DNA from: Balanoglossus misakiensis
Lineage: Eukaryota > Hemichordata
NCBI GenBank assembly: GCA_040954595.2
Contig: CM082587.2
Location: forward strand, 6,820,001-6,884,000
Length of the DNA: 64,000 bases
Direction of reading: 5' to 3'
The notes below the pieces were generated by a model, which was given only the letters and a program-made list of their open reading frames with translations, did not search any database and had not been told where the DNA came from. Within the stretch, counting starts at the first letter, position 1, and every line of letters begins with the position of its first letter. Of this stretch, positions 40,501 through 55,500 are shown piece by piece. The position numbers and the translations under genes were made by a program.

Positions 40501-43500
40501 TTTGCACTGCTGGTAAGATAGGAATTTATTTCTTGATAATTTCATTAAAGTAGACAGTAAGAGTTGAATCAATTCAAGGTTTTGCTGCGCAAAGACTGTG
40601 GTCTCTCTTTCACTTTAAACCTTTCCGGTCTTCAAGTAAGAAGTCTGAAGTATGTAACAATATTGTAATTTTTCAACCAAATCATGTTGTGTTTTGCTCA
40701 TTGACATACCTATGAAATTGACAGGGATGTATTCCCTTGCAAATCTTCAATCGTTTCAATGAAAGAGAAAATATCTTCTGATTATTGTTGCATGTTTCTT
40801 TATAAACAGCTTTGGTGTCCCAAAACCAAAATAATATCATGCAATATGGTACCGGTATTGTTGGCCTTTGAAAATCTCGTGACATTTAGCAGAATGAGAA
40901 ATAACATTGGCAACATGGGTAATTCGTTCCATCTTGTTGCCTGCATTTTTGATTTGACTTTGAATGCGATTCCTTTTCAGGTTTCACTGGAGCTGACTGT
41001 GAAATCAACATTGATGAATGTGTGTCCAATCCGTGTCTGAACGGTGCTACTTGCAACGATATTGTTAACGCCTATTTCTGCACCTGTGCATCTGGTTGGC
41101 AGGGTAAGTTGGCCAATCGGCACTAAGCATTTGTCTTTGTGTTGTTCACTAACTTCAAAAATGTCCTGTTGCTGCAAGAAAACTGAAAATTGATAGAGTT
41201 ATATTTGTCTTATCTAAACACTGTTAATAATTCACTGAGTTTTTTCTCGGAGTGCCAAAATTCATTCAAAACCAAAATTTTTGTTTGATCATGACATTTA
41301 TGATACGTGAAGATACTGTAACAGTAATTTTCAGCTGAGTTATATTCCTTTGTGGAAAAACCCAGACGATGAACTACTTGAAAGACTGACATTCTAATGA
41401 GAAACAAAAGCCTGCAATTTGTTGATCAAAAGTTAAATGAACCACGTCCAAGAATGTGTCCCCCCTTAATTAGCCCTCAAGCTGTTACCCCCTGCAACTC
41501 TGTGTATGATTCCAACCATACCATTGTCAAAAACAAATCAGGTTATACCAATTAGTGGTAATGAGGGGTGGAATGTCTGAGGAGATCAGCATGGTGTTAT
41601 AATAATAAAACCATAGAACTGTGTTATACGATTTATCATGCATGCAGTGCTTGTTAAATAGAAATGTGTTTCAGACCAACTCAACATTTATTAAAATTTG
41701 ACAATTGCATTCGTCAACATTAAAGAAGGAAATATGGGAATGTGATCATACGAAGATAATATAGATTTGTCAGAATGCTTGCAAAATGTAAAAAAGTGTT
41801 TTATATCAACATGGATAGTTTTTATTGGTACAAAAGTTCTAGATTGATTCAGAGTCTGTACTGTGTCTGTTACCAGGTGTTCACTGCTCTAGCAACATCG
41901 ACGAGTGTCTCTCTGGCCCCTGCGTAAATGGCGCCACCTGTATGGACCTGACCAATGCCTACTTCTGCCAGTGCGCACCTGGGTGGGAGGGCGACCGCTG
42001 CGAGCTGGACATCGACGAGTGCGCCTTGGGATACTGCAAGAACGGCGCCGGATGCAGCCATGGGATAAACACCTACCAGTGCGTGTGTACGGCCGGGTGG
42101 ACGGGACAGAACTGCGACGTGAACATCGATGAGTGCGTCTCGCAGCCGTGTCAGAACGGAGCTGTGTGTGTGGACGGTGTCGCGGGGTACACCTGCCAGT
42201 GCCCACCTGGGTAAGCTCAACAAAGTCAATGTACCGGTTGTGCCACAATTCAGGCCTTGTCACTAAGCACTTCAATAAGTAGATTTAATATAATATATAT
42301 GAGAGTCCATACTGTCCCAGAAAATCCTAGATTTTTTTTTAAATTTTAGAAATGAAATTCATTACCGTTAAATCCTGCATAATCGATTCAACCACTGTGT
42401 TGCTGAAAATCTTTGTCTACCATACTGTTTTTGCTTTCCTGCTCAGGTAATTTATTGTATATTTTATTAATATTAAATTATTAATTTTTATTTTTTCATC
42501 CTTATTACAGATTTACTGGTTTACATTGCCAGATAGACATTGATGAGTGTGCATCATATCCATGTAGGAACGGGGGGACGTGTCAAGACAGGATTAACGC
42601 ATTTTATTGTACGTGCCCGCTTGCGTGGATGGGACCACAGTGTAATATCGAGGTCAACGAGTGTGCGTCCAACCCGTGTCTGAACAATGGTGCCTGTAAT
42701 GATTACATCGGATATTACACGTGTACATGCCGGTCGGGCTTTCAAGGAATCTATTGTCAGATTGATGTCGATGAGTGTGCTAGTTTTCCGTGTCGGAACG
42801 GCGGTACGTGCGTGGACGGTGCTAATAGTTACGCCTGCGTTTGCCCCGGCGGGTACGTCGGCGGAGTCTGCGAGACCGAGGTGGACGAGTGCGCTTCTAG
42901 TCCGTGCACCAACCAGGCGACGTGCGTGGATAGAGTGAACGGCTACACCTGCGAGTGCCGGCCGGGGTACACAGGACCGAACTGCGACCAGGACGTCGAC
43001 GAGTGCCAGTCGGAGCCGTGCCTGAACGGCGCTACGTGCTTCAATCTCATCAACGCTGTCGTGTGCAGCTGCCGGGCGGGGTTCTCGGGGACGTACTGCG
43101 AGGTCAACATCGACGAGTGCCTGGTCTTCAACCAGTGCCGCAACGGGGCCACCTGCGTCGACGCGGTGAACTCCTACACCTGCCAGTGCCCGCCCGGCTG
43201 GGAGGGGACCTTCTGCGAGAGGGACGTCGACGAGTGCCTCTCCGACCCCTGCCAGAACGGCGGCACCTGCGCAGACGCGACCAACGGCTTCTCCTGCGCC
43301 TGTCCCAGCAACTACCAGGGTCCGACCTGTCAGCTGGACGTCAATGAATGCCTGACAATCAGTCCCTGCAACCCCGACCACACAGCCTATTGTGAGAATA
43401 CCTACGGAAGCTATCGCTGTGTTTGCAGACAAGGTAGGTATTCTGTGGCTGTTTATGAAGCAGTATTTAAATCAAATATGTGGAACTTATTGAATAGTTC

Positions 43501-46500
43501 TTTAATTAATTAACCTACATGTACATTGCAAATGTACCAGTGTTTCTTTGTTATAGTAGAAACTCAAAATGTCTGCCAGCGCAATGTTAATTCTATGGAG
43601 AAAATTTAATTTTAAAGTGATTCTTCTGAAAACAAGGCAGTGAGCACCAAGTTTTCTTTTTTGTCTGTAAAAAGACTCCTTATACACATATATGTCAAAT
43701 AATTGAAAGATGTGTGGAGGACTATTGTTTTTCTAAAAATCTGTTGCCAAGGCACTACAGTTCAATACATGTATTGGGAAAACTGGCCACCCTTCTATTG
43801 ACTCATGGAGGTTTCTTTGTTGGTTGTTTTGTTTTGTGCAGGTTTTGAAGGATTCAATTGTGAGATTGACGTAGATGAATGTCTGAGTGACCCGTGTTAT
43901 TTCGGCGGCACCTGCATCGACCATGAGAACGGCTACACGTGTCAGTGTCAGGATGGTTTCATTGGACCGAATTGTGAGGCGGTGATCAGAAGTTGTCCGT
44001 TCAATCCATGTGGTCTACATGCAGTCTGTGTGGAACAACCAACGGGTATGTCTTTTAAATCTTTTCATTTTCACAAATTCCACCTTGGAAATGATATTTG
44101 CAATACTTTCACTTTTTTTTGCTTTTGTTGGCTTTTGCCATTGTCTTCTCTCCATGCTCACTGGATCTGCAGTCAGACCTCTTGTCTAAAAACGTTCCTT
44201 TGTATTTGCAATGTGTTTTATTTCTCTTCACAGGTGGCTTTACCTGTTACTGTCAGCCTGGTTACTATGGCGACCAATGCGAGATGGACGCGAACGAGTG
44301 TGGATCGAATCCGTGTTTCAATGGCGGCATCTGCAATGACATGATCAATGCATACAACTGCACGTGCCCAAAAGGTAATGGTCAACCTAGACTGGTTCCC
44401 TTTACAAGTGGTGGCGCCGCAGTATTCTCCAATCTGAAATAATGTGATGACTGGATAAAATGGCAACGAACTTGCTATGTCAGGACTCATTGCATTATTC
44501 ATGGAGCTGCCCAAAGCCTGGTTTATCAAGTGCAGGTTTCATAACATGAAAATTGGCTGAATATAAAATTGATTGGCAAATATAGTAAACGATTTCTAGT
44601 ACAACAAGCATTTCTAGTTTTTGATGTGATGATTTGCATCTTCCCTGATCTTTCACTCATTAATTTTGCGTTGTGTTTATTATCGTGACTCTTAAGGTTA
44701 CTCGGGGACACGCTGTGAAATCGACATCAACGAATGTGACAGTAATCCTTGCCAGAATGGCGCCCTCTGTAGTCAGGTTGTGGCCGACGCCTACCAGTGC
44801 ATCTGTCAGCCGGGTTACAGTGGTTTGAATTGTGAGGTGGACATTGATGAGTGTGCGACGGCACCGTGCCAGGCGCATCAGATATGCAGGGACATGGTCA
44901 ACGGATACATGTAAGTTCAGTGTCAAGGTTCATGAACTTCTTCGGTGTGACATTGTCTTTGAAATCCTTCCTCGGAAAGATCTCAGAAAAATATAGCTGG
45001 AGAAAAATATACATTTACAGCCATTCTTGAATATGAATGTTTATCAACAATTATCCAATGCTATTGTAAAATGTAAAAACTTTTGACGGAAAAATGGCAT
45101 TCACATAGACATACATTTTGTAAAGTACCTCAAACAGGGTGATTCTGTATAGTAGGCATAGACATAGATGCCCTTTGGAAAGTGCGGCCTATCCTGGAAC
45201 ATAGTAATTAAATGTAGTATATACCGCGTAGATGTTGGTCATCAATGGAACTTTAATTGATATTTTCACCCCCCCCCCCCTCACATTTTCCCCCCACAGG
45301 TGTGAATGTCCGCAAGGTATGACCGGGGCACTCTGCGACATCTTCATCGACGATTGCCATAGCAACCCCTGTCAGAATGGCGCCACCTGTGTGGACGGCG
45401 ATTTCCGCTACGACTGCATCTGTGTTTCCGGCTACACGGGCATCAACTGCGAGATCGACACCGACATCTGCGATCCCAACCCGTGCGTCCATGCTGGCAC
45501 CTGTGTGAGGGCGGTATCACCCAGGAATCCGGAGCTGGGATTTACATGTTACTGTGCACCTGGTTTTACAGGTAATGATTTCAGTCGGCATCCCCCTGTA
45601 GTTGTTCATTCATTCTTTCTTAAAGAAATTTAAATTTTCCCTAAGTCCGTTTCTTTTCCATTTTGTTATTAAGGTAAAGTCATTTATGTACATTTGAATA
45701 ATTTCCTAACTGGCTTTAACCTGATATTATCATTGATGTCACTAAAAGCCAACTGATATTTAGGATGAAATTATAAAAAGGTTCAGTGACAGGGATTCCT
45801 TCTTGTTCCTTCTTGAACTGGAAAAAACTGTTTGAGAATCTCTTCCTGTGACGGAAACATGAACATCACTACAATGTAACTTTAAAACCCTTCTATCACC
45901 CTTTGCTTATAACCTTTGCCTATAACCCACCCAGCTTCACTATGTTAACGTCCAAAATTCCCCTGTCTTTCTTTTACAGGTCCTCGCTGCGAGGGTGACA
46001 TCTACGAATGTCGATCCAACCCCTGTCAGCACGGGGGCACCTGCGTGGAATTCACAGACGGCACCATGGGGTACGCCTGCATCTGTATGTCTGACTACTG
46101 GGGTTTGAACTGCCAAATCTACAGGTACAGCTGCCTCTCCAATCCCTGCCAGCATGGCGGTCAGTGCCTGGACACAGAAGAACAAGGTGGGTCATGTATT
46201 AAACAACACCCCGCCGAAATAACATAACGGCTCAGACCAAGACTGATCCTTACAACCTTCCCCATCTTCCATGAAAATAGCTACACTGTACATTATTTAA
46301 TACCAGTATATTGAAACTTTGCATAAAACATTTTAAAAAGGCATTTTCTTTGACTGAGTTTTGCGTGATATATGACTGGTATATGACGAATATATCACAG
46401 TCACGTGTCGTGTCTCGACCAATAAAATAGCGTGATTTACACCATCAATATACTGGTATAATATAATTACATGTATTATAGAACATGTGCTCAGCATGAC

Positions 46501-49500
46501 AAATTTTGAAATTCAGTTAAGTTGGCAATATTGCATGAATGACAGAATTTCTTGAAGTGTTCACCTTTGATGACATTCTGTTATACAAGTATTTAAATTG
46601 TCATTTTATATTATTTCATTTCCATTTGAATGATGAAGTTAAATGTATTTGTCAGTCTGAGTCTATAATCACCATGTGACAGACTGTCACAGGCAATGGC
46701 AGTACAGCACTGATGTATGACCACTGCCTGTTTTTTATTCTCAGGCTATGTTTGCACGTGCGCCTCTGGGTGGGAGGGCGTCAACTGCGAGCTGGACATC
46801 AACGAGTGCCAGCAGATCGTGCCGTGCCAGAACGGCGGCCAGTGCGTCAACTACGCGGGCACCTACCAGTGCCAGTGCCCCGACGAGTGGATGGGACTGC
46901 AGTGCGAGCTGGACTACCCGGAGTGCCAGTCGGATCCGTGTCTGAACGGCGGAGTCTGCTTAGAGCGGGTCGGCCAGCCGTTCCTGTGTAACTGCACGCA
47001 GGGGTTTACTGGGGAGAACTGCGAGATCAACATTGACGACTGCACGTCCAATCCCTGCCAGAATGGCGGGACGTGCCAGGATCTGATTGACGCGTACGTC
47101 TGCTACTGTCAGCCAGGTTATACTGGTAAGTCTTTAATGTTCTTAATGCCACTCTAACAAAGTGTCCAAATAATCAGCAATATTGTCTTTATTTAATATA
47201 ATTCGACGAACAAACCACACATCATTATACTGGCATTTCATACCTTCCAGTGCAAATTTCAAATTTGTCCATTCCATTCAAAGATTTGGCATGAAGGCAA
47301 TACTATGTCTATTGAGTGACTACACTAGTTACATCGACATACCTTCCTGATGCCATACTTTGGTGATACGCAACTTACTGGGTGGATGCATGTTCTCATG
47401 TTTCATAAGATTATTGACGTAACTGATTATTTTGCACTTACATACATGTATTACCTGTATAATACATTTTCACTGTATTGATCAACTTTGATTGAGCAAC
47501 TTTGATTGAGTAGTTACATATCACAAGTCGACATTTGTTTTTTTTTTTGTTATTCGACGCAGGCCTTGTTTGTGAAAGCAACATTGACGAGTGCATATCA
47601 AACCCCTGTACCAACGGAGCAACTTGTCTGGATGAAGTCAATGGTTTCACGTGTCTGTGTCAGCCTGGCTTTATCGGCACTTTCTGTGAGATCGATAATG
47701 ACGAGTGTGCGTTCAGTCCCTGTCAGAATGGTGCCACCTGCATTGATCAGATCAATGGCTATCTCTGTCTCTGTCCATCTGGTTTACAAGGTAAAAAAAC
47801 TGCAGAATAAGATGTTTTAATATGTTATATCACAGCTGCGAGTTTTGGGGGCATCGGTGTTATAGCGCCCTCAATGGATAAATATTTGAGTGTACTTTGT
47901 TTTTACGTTGATGTCGAGGGAATTTAATACTGTTCAGTTGAGTTTTCCATTTTTCATGACTGAATGGGTGTTCTAATTTCTTAGGACCAACATGTTCAGA
48001 GGAAGTAAACGAATGTGATTCCAGTCCGTGTCAGAATAATGCAGTCTGTGTAGACTCCTTCAATGCTTACAACTGCCTGTGTCTACCTGGATGGACTGGT
48101 AAGTCAAATGGCTGTGTGTGCAAATGTACTTTTTAGTTTTCTCAGGCTATAAGAAGTATCGTAGGTCATGTATTTTCTTTGCCAGAAAGGTCTGTCTTGT
48201 GTGAAGGACTCTGCAAAACAAAATTATGTCTATTACATTTTGTAAGAAAATCTTATAACTCAAATAATGTTTACTGAATTTGTTTAATTTCAGATCCTAC
48301 CTGCAGTACCAACATCAACGACTGCAGTCCCAATCCGTGTCTGTACGGAGTGTGTAACGATTTCATCAACTATTACACGTGTACCTGTAACCTAGGATAC
48401 ACGGGATACAACTGCGATCAGGACATTCAGGAATGCAGTTCCAATCCCTGCAGAAATAACGGCATATGTACTGAGCCACAGCTCGGCATGTATCAGTGTA
48501 CATGTCCCCAAGGTAAGTGTATGCCTAGCATCTCGGGGTCTTGAAAGACGTAGCCAGCAAAAAATATGTAGTTGTGTCGTTTTTGTCCTATGAGAAACCA
48601 CTAAACACTGGTACATCTGTTTGAGGTTGTGTGCAAGCTTTATTAGAAATTTCTTGATCCTGGCATCATTATGGGTTTATATAATATACTAATATTAATT
48701 TTGTATTAAGCATGCAGTGTTATGTGTCAATATTGTGGTGATTTCAGTTCAGTATACCAGTGGGTTTTTATCTTACTTTTAAAAAAAGCATGACCAAACT
48801 ATTGTGGGGGAAAGGTTTAAAGATAGCAGTTTATCAATTTTAATAGTTGTTCTTAGGATTGTTTCAGGTAGATGAAATAAGGATAAGGTAAACAAAAACA
48901 AATCTAACACATTTTTTAATAGTAGATGAATGATTCCACACTTTAGATGATGATTTTCATGTCTTTAAATGTGAGTTTATATGTAAGTTTTTTAACAGAG
49001 CACTATTTCTGTTGCATTGTAGGTACAACAGGCGCCAACTGCGGTGTTGTAAACATCGCCACGTTTTCCGGTGACGGTTATCTGACGTATCCCTCCATAC
49101 AAGATGTGGTGCGGATGTTGGGTAACCAGGGCAACAATCGTAGGAAGAGAGAAGTGGGTGTGGACGAAGTGCTGACCATCACTATTCAATTCACAACTCC
49201 TCTGACGGATGCTGTGATTTTGTATGCTTCTGGGGTAGGTATTGGTTTCTAGGAGAATTGTCTGTTGCTCATAGCCAGATGCTTTCTGAGAACAAAGTCA
49301 TATTTTAATGTTTTTATGTCGTGTAGAATCATGGCCCTATTCAGTGGTAAACATTTTGAGTACGGGGACTGTCATTGTGCAGATATCATACTCGCTTGAA
49401 CTTCAGATATGAATCCAAAGTTTTATTCATTTTTGACTGCTTTCTGAACTAAGTCATTCAAGATTGGGTTTTAACTAATAAAAGACTGCAGAGTAAAAGC

Positions 49501-52500
49501 TGGGCGATAAATTAGTATTATGCATGAACTAGTTTGTATTTTCACACTTTGGAAAAATACCAACAATGACGAATTAAAACATTAAAATTTTGTGTGGTCT
49601 TCACAGAATGTGCCTAACAGTTTCTGATTGGTTGTTTACAGACACAACCAGATGGTTATCCAGATTACCTGGCCATTGAGGTGTACCAGGGCAGTCTGCG
49701 ATTCTCTTTCGACGTCGGCGGGGAAACGGAGGAGGCCATTCTGGGCCAGAGTCTGAATAATCAGCTGCAGCACGCGGTGAAAGTGACCCTGATTGGTTCA
49801 ACGGCCCAGGTGACGCTTGACAACCGTAACTGTGGTGTGGGCGTGTGCTCGGCGTCGCTGTCGACGACCAGGTTGGGATTTCTGAGTCTGAACGGACCGA
49901 TGTACATTGGCGGGGTCGACATGGATTCCTACTCTAGATCCAAGCTCCGAAGCAGTGGTCTGTATGTAGGCTGTTTGGAGGTAATTAATAGTTTACTTGT
50001 TTGTATGTGTTGTAGGATGTCTATATGATTAAAATAAATACTACTGTAATAATAATTTTTTTTTTCTCTAAAGGATTTATTTAACTCTAAGGATCTTTTT
50101 GTCTGTGAAATGTGTTATTTGAGAATCCTTCCTTGCCATAATTATATGTAAAACTATGAGATTCACCAAATTCTAAAATGATCAAATGTTTCCCCCCCAG
50201 AATTTCATCCTAAACGGCAACACCATCAGTTTGGATGCGGAAACTTACTCCGACCCCTCAGCCGCGACAAGAAAGAAACGACAGGCCTCCCCAGCACCCG
50301 TTCCCGGTTGCCAGATCCAGTACGGCTGCCTGTCCAACCCGTGCCGGAACGGTGGCGAATGCGTGGAGAAGTGGGGATACTACGAGTGTAGCTGTGCCAA
50401 CGGTTATAGCGGCATGCACTGTGAGATCCAAACCATGGCCACCTTCTCACCGGGGTCCTTCCTCCATTTTACGGGGACCACGTCGTACAGCAATGTAGCG
50501 CTAAGGTTTTCTGCCCAGAATGATGTGCCAAGTGATGGTGTCATCATGTACATGGTAAGAAATTAAAATTAACTTTGTGACCTACATGTGTAACATATAT
50601 TCTTTTTCAAGTATAACAGGCCATTTTCGTGACCTACTCATTTCCTTGTAATTCTGTTGGCATGAATTCATCATCAACAAATACTCTATAATGGCAGCTG
50701 TAGTCAATGAACTACGTACTGAATTAACAATTTGACTTTTTTAAAGCAGTATTTTACATATTTCTTGAACCAAGGTGTCGAACTTGAAAACCCCATACCA
50801 GCAGAAAAGGATATAAGGTCATATAGGGGACATGAAAGTGACCTGTTGATTTCTATTTCGACTTTATTTCTCATGAAAATACACGTTTGAATTTTCAGCC
50901 GTCCGGCGTAGCTGTGAGTCTGATCAGTGGTGCTTTGAAGGTTCAAGTGATTGGACCGTCGGGGGTACAGAGTGTCAACATTGGCAGTGGTCTCACAAAT
51001 GGCGACTGGTATCAGCTGATGCTCTCCGTGGATTCCACTGATGCCAGGATTCTGACAACCACAAGTAAGTACTGTAAAACACTTTATTTTCGCTCGTCAA
51101 AATTTTCGCGATATCGAGAGAGGCCACTGTTTCGCGAGTATTCATTTTCGTGTTCTCTTATTTCATTCACTGCATCGTTATCTTCAAAAAAATTTACGCG
51201 ACTTTTTATTTTCACGCCAATTTGGCTCTCGCATATTTCGCGAAAATTTATGGCTTGCGAAAATAAAGTGTTTTACAGTATATCCCTGTGTCATGGTCTG
51301 TTGTCAACAGTTTGAATTCGAGATAACAGCCACACACAGACTAAACGTAACACGCAATGACAGAAGTGCAGACATGCACAGGTGTTTATTGTCCAGTGAT
51401 GTCATCTGAGTCGTGCTTATAATAACGAACCGTTTTCACTCTGACTAAAATTTCAGTCGGGAGCTCAGCGGGGGATGTCTTATTTTCTCAAGTGATGTTT
51501 GCCATCCAAGATGTCGTGCTCTCTTTACCGTTGTTCCTCGGGGAAGTTCATTCAGATCCTACCCTGGGCGCCGTCAGAAATGCTGTAGACATACAGCAAA
51601 GGTAAGTTAAGAGTTTACCTGCGTGATAATGATGTGTGGTCCTTTATATATGGCAATTGTGTCTGCATGAAAAGTATATGGTCATCTTTGTGAATTTTAA
51701 GCCACAGTTACAACGGAAAGCTGAGATCATTAACCCCTGTTCATTCCAGCTTTGCTTAGCAGCCATGTCTTATCTACAGATGAAGTTTCCGATGCATATA
51801 GTTCATCTGATGCATACCGGTATACACTGTTTAGTTCATCCATGGAGGTACACTAATTTTAGTACCTCCATGGTTCATCTAATGTACCCATAAACTGCAT
51901 CATTGTAATAATGTAAAGAACCTTTATGCAATATATGGTTGACACTTTCGTCCTTCCATTCTAGTTTCACCGGATGCATTCGCGACATCAGTTTGGCGGG
52001 CCAGGTATTGAACTTGGGGACAGCCACGCTGTACACGCAGCTGGATCCGCTGTTTGCTGTGCCGGGATGTCCAAGGGAAGTGCTGTGTTATCAACAGCCG
52101 TGTCGAAACGATGCCGAGTGCCAGGGAGCCTGGAATGACTATTCATGCACATGTTCTCCGGACTTTACTGGAGTCGACTGCTCAGAAGGTAGGAAGATTA
52201 AATATGCTGGCATTATCTCAGAAAGGAAAAAAAAACAGTCGGATTGTTCTCTGCAGATATTCAGTTATATTCACTGGAATTGAATCATTGAGGAGAAACG
52301 CTGTAAATTTGATTCCCCCCAAGAAGTTAACTGTGACATTCTTATATCCAATTCAAAGACAAAACACATGCCATGCAAAGGCCTTAATTAATATGTGATA
52401 GATTGCATGCTTTTGTGGAACTTTACCTCAGGCGCTCAAGGAAATGTTCCATGTTTGAATTTTGCATGTGGCGATGTGTGTACTGTAACATTGATGCAGA

Positions 52501-55500
52501 ATTTCCAGGACTTTGACCCAAACATATGGACACTTAACGCACCCCTAACCCTAAGCACTGCAGGGTGCACTGGGTTTATATTGTCCAGGTATACAGTCAC
52601 CTCCAATTTACATACGCCCATATATGGCTGAAATGGCGTATTTGGGCATTCTAAAGAACATATGGTAGCGCTCTTTTTCACGTGTGCCACCCACTGAAAA
52701 TCCGTGATTGGCTAGATCTCATTTTGCCATGGTAACTATAGCTATAATTTTCAATGGGTGACCATATACCTTAACCCTCCCATTACAGTGATCACTGATT
52801 TTTTCCATTGATGAAATCCTGTGTTTCTGTCCACAGTCAAGGGCAGCAGCTACAACGGCGTCGACAGTAACCTCAACGTGATTCTGGACACGACTCTGGT
52901 CAGCTTTGGCGATCACTTCTCGTTCGACTTCCGCACCAGAGACGGCGATGCCATCGTCATTCGCGTCGACCTCTTCTCCGCCAGCGTTACCGGCGTCATG
53001 TCGTACTTCCTGTTCAGAATCACAAACAGTCAGCCCGTGCTGGAAGTCAACTTTGGCCAAGGTACGAAGCAGTTTTTTTTATGATTTTCAGACAAACATT
53101 CTTATTATTCTCAGCTAAGCTATCATAAGGCCAATTTTAATGGTGAGATGCATATATTTGGATTTGATTTGGGATTTTAGTTGAAATCAAATGCCAAGAT
53201 CTGCTTGGACGAAACAATTCTGAAAGGTTGAACTTGTATGTTTTGTTTGATTTTGTCTTGATTTGACACTGAGAATGTATAATTCCATCCTATCCTATCC
53301 CACTAAATATTTTCTGGATTCCAATGCAGGTAGCGAATATCTGAACATTCCGGAGTTTGTTACGTTGGGTGAATGGATGACTGTGGCATGGACCAGACAG
53401 CGGGATAAAGTCACCTTGACTTTCCGTGGATCTCAGTACGAGCTGACTGGGAATTATCCGATGTACCAATCGGAGAGGAATGATATCGTCAATGTTTATC
53501 TGGGCGCTTATCCTGGAGGTAAAACTTAAATTTATCCTTTTGTGAGGATGGAGGTTGTGTGTGGATGCGTGTATCTGTTGATCTGATGATTCAGTCCCTG
53601 GATCATTTCTAAATCCAATATGTGGATTTTAAATAGAACCCTTAGATTTTATCTACATGTATCAGAATGGCAGTAGATCACCTTTGGTCTTTGTGAATGA
53701 AATAGGAAAACTGGCCAGTAAATGTCTCAGTAAATAGAACAGCGTCAATAATTTACTTTGTGAAATAAACTAAAATCTCTCATTTCAAAAGATAGACAGT
53801 TAGTGAAATAGGTTAGATGTACATGTATGGTCTCATCTCAAGTTTAAAGTAGTGTGTCTGTATATGGTTAAAATGGTCATGGTATACATACATGTAAGTA
53901 CACATAAATAGAAAACATGTTTCCTCGATTACTTTTAAACATGCTTCAAAATCAAAACAAATAGTGAAGAAATCGTGATGCATAATTCCATTTTCACTTT
54001 CTAGGTTCAGCATCAGTAGATTATCTGAAGGGATGTGTGAGGGACATCCAGTTTAATACTCAGCCAATCAGATACTTAGACGACGCCACCAGATCGCCTG
54101 GAGTAACCGTCCTACCAACAAACATGGCGGATGGTTGTGATGGCGATGATGTCTGCGCCAGCAATCCCTGCCCGCCCAACGCCGACTGTAACGATTTGTG
54201 GAATTATTATGTCTGTACCTGCAAGGACGGCTGGCAGGGTGAATTCTGTCAGGATAGTGTTGATGAATGCATAGGTGAGTGTGTTTGTATTCCTTTCGCT
54301 GGTACGTTCCATGCTATACGCCTGAATTTTAAGGGGATTGTTGTTGTCGTAATGCATGTCTCTTTCAGAAAAAAATAAATAGCATTGTGGCAATTCTAGT
54401 CTAATCTTCGTGCAATATAATGCAGGGTTTGACAACACTCTAAGATCTACAAATTGGTACTGAAGATAATATGTCTCCTTCATTGGATGCAGAGCGAAAT
54501 CTGGTCTTGCGTCTGTTGGAAGGAGAGACAGGCATCTTTGAAAGCTTGTGCTTGAGTGTCAACTAGTTGATCTCAGATTGATGTCAAACCCTAGTTTATA
54601 TAGCAAAAAAAAACAAAGACTCAGTGTTTTAATTTGTTCTTTCTTACAGGAAATCAGTGTTTGAATAATGCCACCTGCGTTGATGGTCACTTGGACTACG
54701 TCTGTGCCTGTAGCAGCGGATTCAGTGGTCAGTTCTGTCAGGACATCGTCAACAGGTGTACCGAGAAACCATGCCAGGAAGATAACACGCTCAGCTGTAC
54801 GCTGCTCTTCCCGGAAGACTACGTCTGCCGGTGTAAGACCGGATTCGCCGGGAAGAACTGCGAGATCGACGTGATTTGTTTCTCGCAGCCGTGCCAGAAT
54901 GGGGGTACGTGCGTGCGGAACGATGCCGGTACGGCGTACACGTGTTCGTGCCCGGCCTTCTACGAGGGATACAACTGCGAGGCGTACAATCCGTGCTTTA
55001 TACATCAGTGCCAGAACGACGCGTTGTGTGTGGCCAACGGTACGCAGTATCACTGCGAGTGCACTGAGGGGCATTGGGGAATGTTCTGCAACGATGTCGA
55101 CCACTGTGTGTCCGATCCGTGCCTGAACTCGGGCGTCTGCGTCCCCCTGCCCGACGGCTACCAGTGCCGGTGCCTTCCGTATTATTACGGCGACGCCTGC
55201 GAGACGCCCCGGGATCTGTGCGACGAGAACCGGTGCCTCAACGACGGCGTGTGCTTCCACAACACCTCCCGGCCCGAGACCGACTTCGCCTGCCTCTGTC
55301 CCGACGGCCGAGACGGCGAGCTGTGCGAGATCGACGTCGACGAGTGCCTGTCGCAGCCATGTCAGAACGCCGGCGCGTGCGTGGAGAGCGGAACGACGGC
55401 CGGCGGCTCGTTTTATCCCGGTTACCAGTGTCGGTGCCTCGGCGGCTACGCGGGGATCAACTGCGAGATCGACGTCGACGAGTGCGCCAGCGGCCCCTGC

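Noticed and set aside
42554-43432. 292-codon open frame on the minus strand
   Set aside because: Antisense shadow of Crumbs exon 12, for the same GC reason.
52433-52588. Possible extra Crumbs exon (acceptor CCTCAG, donor GTATAC)
   Set aside because: Its end phase does not match the next exon, the donor lies at the edge of a MITE, and direct splicing from 52188 to 52837 is in phase.
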